Positions 56,560 through 64,000 of a stretch of 64,000 bases of DNA are shown piece after piece. Under the pieces are notes generated by a model, which worked only from the letters and a program-made list of their open reading frames with translations, searched no databases and was not told the DNA's origin. Position 1 is the stretch's first letter. Every line of letters starts with the position of its first letter. This stretch comes from Dryomyza anilis (lineage: Eukaryota; Arthropoda; Insecta; Diptera; Dryomyzidae), in assembly GCA_951804985.1 (NCBI GenBank), contig OX638131.1, positions 4,774,001 through 4,838,000 of the forward strand. The letters run 5' to 3'. The position numbers were made by a program, and so were the translations under genes.

Positions 56560-57060
56560 AAATAAATCACCAAACTAAAAAAAAAAAGAAATCCTTACCA
56601 ACATAATTCACCATTTTTAATAATGAAACAAAGTCCCATTGTGATGAAATAAAACCACAAATATACATTGAAATATTCGTTAATTAATAGTTATTAATTT
56701 AATTCTTTATTGTTATCTATATTTTATAAAACATTTGTCTGACCTCATAAAAAATATTTGATTTTAGATAAAACATTCAAATATTACATAAACAAATTTT
56801 AAAATCATCACTCCCTTAGTTTTTGCCTTTTATACATTATACGGAATTATTTTCTGACCAACTCTATTAAATTTTTGGATTTAGTGATGTCTAATAATAT
56901 TATATATGAAGCGAATGATTGAATTTAAAATAAAATTAAAACTCTTTACATATTTCCAAACCAACTATTCTAAAACTTTAATCGATTAAAATACAGAAAA
57001 TCAACTTCTTAATTAAAGAAGTCAATATGAGACAAAGGAATAAATCATAGGGTTCAAAGA
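56560..57060. other. AT-rich intergenic DNA
   Basis: Nothing supported. Confidence 0.5.
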
Positions 57061-57063
57061 AAT

Positions 57064-57320
57064 GATATACCATTGGAAAGGTAATTTAATTTTCTAAAAC
57101 ATGAGTTAAACATTGTTATTCATTTATCACCATATTATACATTATAACCAATTTTCTTGACTAGGTTATGTCAGTAAAATGCATTTTCTAAACACCCTGT
57201 ATCTTAAACAGGGTGCAGCATAGGACATAATTTTATTTTACATTTTCTTATTTCTTTGAGTCATAGCATGATCCCCTGAATTATTGACATCGATGAACTA
57301 AACATCCTGTATTATGCCTT
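57064..57320 (+). mobile_element. Half copy of the TATACAGGGT fold-back family
   Basis: TTTTCTAAAACATGAGTTAA, TTATTCATTTATCACC, TGATCCCCTGAATTATTGAC and GATGAACTAAACATCCTGTA match the right half of the element at 50850-51300 in order. Confidence 0.8.
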
Positions 57321-57800
57321 TTATAGTAGAAAAGCAAAATATTTGGCATATTTGAGGCAGTTCAGGCATTTTTTTTCAAACTATTATAAGCAGGCAAATC
57401 AAAGTTTTGATACAAACTTGCATATGTTCTGTATTTGAATCAAATGATAATTACTGTGTTGGCCGGTAATATTCCTGAAAAATGCCAGAAATTTAGTCAC
57501 GCTAGATTATTCAATTTTATGGCATTTTAAAAGCAGATTCATGGCATATTATGAGAACGGGAAGAAAAAAGACAGCCTTTGCTTCGACTGTGTCTGCTTA
57601 AAATCTTTGGAAAATTAATTATTAGACTATCTCGGGCATGCAAAATATTTTGACTAGGGCTGACATACTTTTCCCAAAACAATCTAATCTTCTAATTACC
57701 TGTGTGTTTGCCTAAAATATGCCCGAAATTGAGTCACGGGAGATTATCATATTTTGTGGAAGTTTAAAGTCATATTTAGGGTACGTAGAGAAATTAGGCA
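57320..57800 (+). repeat. Copy of the 34.4-kb dispersed family
   Basis: Includes GCAGATTCATGGCATATT, GAGAACGGGAAGAAAAAAGACAG and GTGTGTTTGCCTAAAATATG, matching the 34.43-35.13 kb family, with segments in both orientations. Confidence 0.55.
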
Positions 57801-58079
57801 GCTTTTAACGATTTCTATAATTTTTAGAAAAATATTACTCTTTAGTAAAATAAAAGTCTACCAATTCTAGAAATGTTTTTTGTTTTCTAATTAGGTACTG
57901 CTATAAACTTGAAAAACAAAATCCAAAAATTTGAAAGAAAACATTTTGGTTATTTTAACCTTCAATAAACTTTAAATGTTAGCGCTGTACAAATCATTTT
58001 TTATTATAATTAATTTATTAAAATATTTTAAACATTTTATTAGAAATAGCAAAAAATATACTAAAAAAAATAAATAAAA

Positions 58080-58430
58080 GCAGCCCGTTAAAGATGCTGC
58101 CATCTTGACAACTGCAAATACCATTAATTTAATGTTAACTCTAACACTTTGGCAAATGCCTAATGCAAGTAACGTCAATTTATTGAGCACTTTGCCAAAC
58201 TCAGCCAGCTCCATCCAGCTGGTGCCGCCGCGGATACCACATACCGCAGTAGATGCCACCAAACGGTGTTTACCGCCGATTTTCCGCTTGAAGCACCTTG
58301 CTAAATGGTCAAAAGATGCCATGAAATTAAATTTAAATAAATTTTTTAAATGCAACACTATCGCAGATCAGGTCTATGACAGCAAATGTTCGAAAAAAAA
58401 TGATAAAAATAAATAAACTAAAAATAAATA
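58080..58430. other. GC-richer non-repetitive island
   Basis: Sharp composition change against the flanks; GCCGCCGCGG and similar words. Frames on both strands (103 and 128 codons) have no recognisable protein. Function unknown. Confidence 0.35.
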
Positions 58431-58758
58431 CAAAAATTCAAGTGAAATAAATGCTGCAAGCTTAAAATTGATTTTGCACAAAAATTATTTAAATTTCGGC
58501 TTTGAAGGAAAATGAGCTGTAAATTGGGAGATGGAAAAATTGTAATTAACTATTGGAAAATAGGGAAGAGTGTGAAATATGAAATAACATATTCAAAAAA
58601 ATTAACTTGAAAATTTTTGCACAAAAAAAAAATATAATTTATTAAAAGATTCAATTTTATAAAAGAAAATGTCCAATTAAGTACCATTGATTTAATGGTT
58701 CATGTATTAAATGTTTTTTTCATATTGATTGAAACGTTTTTTAATATATTTGATAGTA

Positions 58759-58973
58759 CACCCAGAAAAAAATACTATATAAATAATAGTTTTTTACTAT
58801 TAAAAATAGTCAATAGGATAAATTATTATTTTAATCGGGAAATACCATTAAAGACTAGAAAATACCATGACATTGCCATGATTTTATTTCGATTTATTTT
58901 TTGTATACTATTAAATCAATAAATGTCCTATTGACCAATTTTAATGGGATTTGAGGGAATTTTTTTCTGGGTG
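58759..58973. mobile_element. 215-bp MITE with CACCCAGAAAAAAA ends and TA duplication
   Basis: CACCCAGAAAAAAAT at the left is inverted as ATTTTTTTCTGGGTG at the right, each flanked by TA (58757-58758, 58974-58975). Inner TCAATAGGATAAA pairs with CCTATTGA. The termini resemble those of the element at 29136-30810. Confidence 0.88.
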
Positions 58974-58975
58974 TA

Positions 58976-60195
58976 GTAGAAAAATGCAGTACCATTAATT
59001 TAATAATTTCAATATTATTGAATATAATGGTATACTATAGTTTAAATGTTTTTTTTTTCCTATAATAATAAAAGTCTCACTATGTGGCATATACGAACTT
59101 AAAACGAATAGAAACATGTTCGCTTTGTACATCTTTCTGCGAGTTTACACAAAATGCAATTTTTGTAATAATCCTAAAATTCATTTTTGATTTAATAAAT
59201 TATTAGGAAAATGCAATTCGACTATGCCACAGAATTAATAATACGTATCAATAAATCATCATTTCTTTCAAACTATTTCGAAATCGTTTTCTCTAAAACC
59301 AAAAAAACAATGTATTCAAACCACTTGTTTTACTTTGTATTCATTTAGAAAACCTTTTTCGAAAGTTTTCATACAACATTTATTGAAAATCAACTGTTAT
59401 AAAAATCTCCATAAGTTGAAATATAAATCAAAGTCTAAATAAAAATGATAATGGTACTGGCCGCACTCTGACATTTATGATTCAATGATAATTTCTTGAT
59501 CATGGCCGTAGCACAATTTTCAAAAAGGTAAAAATAAAAACTAAATTAATACACATATTCTATATATTGTTAAAATTGATTATTAATTATTAAGAATTTA
59601 GAGAAAGTGCTGCAATTAAAGGAAATGTATAAATACAAACTGATACATTGATTTTTTGGGTAAAGCATAAATGTTTGGTACTTAAATTAAGAGTCAGCAA
59701 TAAAAATATATATTTTTTAATTTAGTATAAGTTTTTCAAAATCTAAAATCTTAGATCAAAAATAGGTCTTAATTTGAAGACTAAACTAAAAGTATACACA
59801 AATCACACTGCTTTATCGGTATTCTCCACAATTTAGGATGTGTGCTAAATCAACTAAATTTAAAGTGACTTTTCTAAATTTCCAGTCAACTGCAAGAAGA
59901 TGCGGTGTTAAATGTGCTATGAAGGTAATCGCTGCATTATCGATCAGATCCCAAAAATTAGAAAATGTTAGTCAATTAGTTTTTATTCGCATAGGGGTTT
60001 AGATTCGATCGCTATTCGATAACTGGAATTTTGAAAATTCTGTAATCAATACATAATCATCTGTGTGTTTGCTGTCATCCAATTTAGTTCAATGTAGATT
60101 GCTCGGAAATTTGATGAATTGATTAGTAAACACTGCATTACCGACAAATTTGGTTAGTCTTCAAATTTAGACACACTCGAACATGCCAAAAAAAA
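58976..60195. other. AT-rich intergenic DNA
   Basis: No gene or repeat supported. Confidence 0.5.
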
Positions 60196-60199
60196 ATGT

Positions 60200-60990
60200 A
60201 ATGAATACCCGAGACAGAATATACGGCAGGTTACTGGCAGAGTATTTACATATTTCTAGCAAAAGCGCAGTTTTCTGGCAGATTTTACGCAGATCACAGC
60301 ATGTAGTTTGTTTTTCAACAAGTACACCAGCCTTTCTAAAGCAGGTTTAACGCAGGAAATCGGCGTGTTCAAAATTTTATACTGCCACAGCAGATTTTTC
60401 AAGTACTTTTGGAATTCTAACTGAAATAAGCTGCCTTGTATTGAATAAATGTAAAAAGATATACTCTACAACGATTCTCTCATTAAAAATATATTTTTAA
60501 ACAAGCAATCTATGTCCAAAAACAAAATTTTTGACAGGGTCAAGGCAGTTTAGAAACATTTTTTCGATATTTTTCAAACAGACAAATCAGAAGCAGTCTG
60601 TTTCCCCGCCAAACACAAAATAAGCCGTGAATCTGCCAATAAAATTTCACAAAATTTTACAACCTGCTGTACACTTCCCAAAATATTCCATTTATTTGTG
60701 TGTTTGCCGGAAATATGCCCGAAATATTCCTGAAAAATGCCACAAATTTAGTTTCGGGGTAAAGTTAAATTATAAACGAAAGCTTTGGCAGACGGTTCAA
60801 ATATTGAACTGTTATGATCTGCCTTTACATTTCATATATCTGCCTCAACATTTCTTGATTCCTTCACCTTACTATAACACGCCGTTAGGCTGCCGTCTGA
60901 CATTTTATTCTAGGGCAGACAACAAGCTATAATCCGCCTATGTCTGCCGGACCTGTCGAAAATATGCTGATTTCCAGCTTTAAAGCTGCT
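60200..60990 (-). repeat. Inverted copy of the 34.4-kb dispersed family
   Basis: CGTGAATCTGCCAATAAAAT, ACACTTCCCAAAATATTCCA and TTGTGTGTTTGCCGG are the reverse complement of 34610-34700, with good identity over about 130 bp; flanking CAGATTT/GGCAG words extend the similarity. Confidence 0.7.
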
Positions 60991-60999
60991 TTGTTGCCT

Positions 61000-61380
61000 G
61001 TTGTTCGCCTGTTACATGCCATATAATTTGTCAAAACTTTGTGCGTCCAAAATAAGTTTTTTTTTCAGATTTTTTTTTAAAGAATTCAGAAATTTTTCGT
61101 TACGAAAATTAGTTGGGAAAAATCAAAAAAAAAATCCATACAAAAATTTGTTTGCCAAAACAAACTTAAGAAAATTTCTTGTTTTTGATTTTTTTTTTTA
61201 CTGAATTAAAAAAATTTCAATACAAATAAAAATACATTTTTTTATGTGTTAAAAAAATATTATTTCCAAAAAAGACTAAGAAAAATTAAATAATATTTCT
61301 ATTATATAATTTGAGGTTTTTTACATTTTTTTTTTATTTAATTTCGAATTGTCTAAATAATAACATCTATTACATTATTT
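61000..61380. repeat. A/T homopolymer-rich low-complexity DNA
   Basis: Long A and T runs. The Phe/Lys-rich frame at 61001-61204 is an artefact. Confidence 0.6.
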
Positions 61381-61389
61381 TATAGTCTT

Positions 61390-62165
61390 CCTGTCTCCTG
61401 TAAATTGAGAATTTTACTTGCTGTTGTCACTGTTGTTTTACACCCCGCACCATAGATGCCACTAAGAGAACACGGGAGTTATTTAAACTCAAATCCCGTG
61501 AATTCTTCCAGTGCCATTAACTGTGCGGAGACGTGTAGAAGACGTCAAACATTTTTCACATCACTTTAATCACTTTGGTTGAATGCATTTGACTGGTTGG
61601 TAACACTAAATACACGAGGGTTTTAACACTTTTGCCAATTGCATTGCTCTGCACTTACCATCGGAATGCGCGGGTTCAACAGACCCCCATTGCACTCTAT
61701 ATTATTAGACTGGATGCTCTTCGGTTCTATTCATTTCTGTTCATTTTCCACTGTGAACTGCGCTGCGCGGCTGTTCTTAACTCATCGTCGCATCAATTTG
61801 CGGAATTTATGTAGCTGCTTTGATGATAACATTTTGATTGTTAAATATTCACCGCATTCATTTAATTTATGCGAACGCGAGCGTGAGTCCCACGATTTCA
61901 TCAAAAACGCAAATTTCTACTATTTTAACATCTGAATAAAATTCAAAAAAAAAATAAAAAAATAAAGAAAAAATAAAAAAAATCACAGGCCAAGCGATGC
62001 GTGGGAATTTTCAGCCGTGTCTTGTGTGAAATTATTTGATGTACTGCAGCAGCAGCAGCAGAAGAAGAAGCGACAGCAGCAACAGCCTCGCATGTTTTGT
62101 GGTTCTTGTGGCTGCAATTTTATTTATTTATTGTTGTTGCAGGCAACGTAATGCATACAAAGTGC
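61390..62165. other. Non-repetitive island with CAG/CAA repeats
   Basis: Balanced composition, (CAG)n/(GAA)n at 62046-62085. No coding frame of substance. Resembles regulatory or intronic fly DNA. Confidence 0.35.
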
Positions 62166-62339
62166 TTTAATGCATAAAAAGGAAGTAATTTGTGATAAAT
62201 TAACAGAATGCAAAAATTTTAATTTTATTCTTTTAAGCATTACAAAAAAAGCTAATTTAAAATTTTTAAGAAATATAAGTTATTTTTAACAATTTTAAAA
62301 ATTACTAAAATACAAAAAATAAAATTAAAAATAAATAAA

Positions 62340-63180
62340 AATTAAAAAAAGTAAAAAATATAATTTAAAATGGCTAATATGATTGGAAACGATTGAAAAT
62401 AATTGAAAATGAATTAATTTAAAGAAATTTAAATATGATTGAAAATTATATTAAACTGGAAAATCATTCAGCACTATAAAACAGTGTTAAAAGTTGTTGC
62501 AAATAATTGAAAACAATTGAAAATAATTGAAAATTATAACAAACAAAATTAAAAATTAATCAATATTATTCTAAATTATTGAAAATAATTCAAAATTATT
62601 TAAAACAGTAAACAAAAATATGATATGTAATTGAAAGTGATTAAAAATTATCAAGAATGATTGAAAGTAATTGAAAACTATTTAAAATGTTTTAAACTTA
62701 TTAAAAATTATTTAAAATTATTAAAGAAATATTTAAAAAGAGGAAAATAATTACTAATTATGGAAAATTTAATGCAATTAATTGAGAATGATTAAAACTA
62801 ATTGAAGATGATTTAAATTGATTGAATATTATTAAAAATGAATGAAAATAATTGAAAATTAAAAAACAAAATGTGATGTAATATTTTGATAAAATTAAAA
62901 TGATATAAATGATTAAAATGTTATTGAAAATATTGAAAAATTATTGCAAAAAGATATAGAAAATATTGAAAATGTAGAAAAAGGTACATATGAAAAATAT
63001 GTTAAAAAATTATGAAATTAAATAAATAACATATTTCGAATTATTAAATTTAATAAAATAATATTCAAAAAATATTTTTTAAAATAATTAAAAATCATTA
63101 TAAATATTTGAAACAATTAAAAACTGTTAAACATTATTGAAAAAATAATATACATTTTTTTACTTAATGCAAAAACGAAT
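62340..63180. repeat. Degenerate AT-rich tandem of ATTGAAAATTA-type units
   Basis: Repeated ATTGAAAATAATTGAAAAT-like words without exact period. No genes. Confidence 0.5.
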
Positions 63181-63479
63181 TTGACAGGCTCTAGATAAAA
63201 ATATTTTAAATTTAACAAAAATTTCGATATTTTTATTAATTAATGATTTTAGTTTAAAGGAAAACTAAATTTTCGGACTCTATGTCTAACAATTTATTTT
63301 TCCTTTTTTCATTTTAAACCTAATTTTATAACAATTTATTGAAAAATTAAAAAAATACAAAATTTGATGTAGTTTAAAAAATGTTCAAATTGAAAAAATG
63401 AAAATTATTAAAATAGTAGCTTAAATATTAAACAACGAAACAATAAAAATATATCGAAAAAAACTAATATTATAAATGA

Positions 63480-64000
63480 AAAAGATTTAAATGAAACACT
63501 TGAAATGCAACTAAAAACAAAAGACTGCAGCAACAAACTTGCCGGCAGTCAATTGTCACACTGCGCAACAGCACAACGTCAATTAACGTTTGTTTAATGT
63601 CAAATAAGCTGTCATATTTTTCAATAATAACAACAAATACAACAACAACAACAAAAATCAAAACAACAACATCTAAAATAATAACAACAGCAACTACTGT
63701 CAATTTATAGCGGAAACCTTTAAAATGCAGATCAATCGCTAAAGGAAACACTTTGGCTGTCAAACAGCAACATAGACAACGACAATAACAACAACAACAA
63801 TAATAATAGCAACAAAAAATTGCAATAGCTATAGCAGCATCCCATGCAAACGCGAAACTTTTCGCTGATAAGCAAAAGTTTGAAAGTGAAAAAAATATAT
63901 ATTAAAAAAAACCGTCTAAAAAGCACGACATCGCATGTGTGTGGCATATAAAAAAAAGGTACGGCACATGGCCAACTTCAAAATATGTTGCCAACTGCTG
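63480..64000. other. Island with CAA repeats at the window edge
   Basis: ACAACAACAACAA-type runs and unique sequence (GCCGGCAGTCAATTGTCACA, TATAGCGGAAACC). No supported frame. It continues beyond the window. Confidence 0.35.

Noticed and set aside
61632..61935. Overlapping + strand frames of 60 and 98 codons
   Set aside because: No homology-like features; two frames are open over the same DNA and neither has coding composition.

Overview
The window reads as nuclear DNA of a higher fly (Diptera, probably Brachycera). It is AT-rich and gene-poor and is dominated by satellites, hairpin-type DNA elements and other dispersed repeats. The fly assignment rests on an RR-2 cuticular protein gene with the usual three-exon layout, on repeats carrying the (GTCY)n tract typical of dipteran mini-me-like elements, and on a tRNA-headed SINE of a type I recall from flies (not verified here). 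Nothing bacterial is present: there are no operons or ribosome binding sites, and the long open frames in the 2.3-5.9 kb satellites are artefacts of 9-bp repeat units.

Left part (1-12 kb): AT-rich intergenic DNA, then two adjacent 9-bp satellites (about 2.1-4.4 and 4.4-5.9 kb), then a complete cuticular protein gene on the + strand. It has a TATA box at 6261, a three-residue first coding exon, a signal-peptide exon at 8073-8405, and a long exon at 10055-11365. The RR-2 chitin-binding domain is split exactly at the second splice junction. Intron 2 carries a 17-bp repeat built round the palindrome TAATCGATTA.

Middle left (12-31 kb): a 1.2-kb fold-back element inside a degenerate tandem array, a 1652-bp non-autonomous hAT element with an 8-bp target duplication, a mini-me-like element beside a probable solo LTR, and two further genes. 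One, on the - strand (22009-24168), encodes a 719-residue Lys/Cys-rich protein with a likely mitochondrial presequence and 38-residue repeats. The other, on the + strand (25596-25967), encodes a small secreted protein whose last codons and stop lie inside a tRNA-derived SINE fragment. A three-layer nest of repeats fills 29.0-30.9 kb.

Right part (31-64 kb): no certain gene. The same 19-bp minisatellite occurs as three separate arrays (32.3, 42.5 and, inverted, 48.0 kb). Many small inverted-repeat elements are present, several with clear TA duplications, along with a LINE 3' end, a full SINE, another three-layer nest at 53.7-56.5 kb and a perfect 61-bp-arm palindrome at 44.6 kb. Between them lie GC-richer, non-repetitive islands (40.9, 42.1, 43.7, 47.3, 48.7, 52.8, 58.2, 61.6, 63.6 kb) that look like fly regulatory or intronic DNA. 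One of them contains a possible Gln-rich first coding exon on the - strand (47575-47360).

The three protein genes show no functional link to each other. The repeat layers give a relative order of insertion events.
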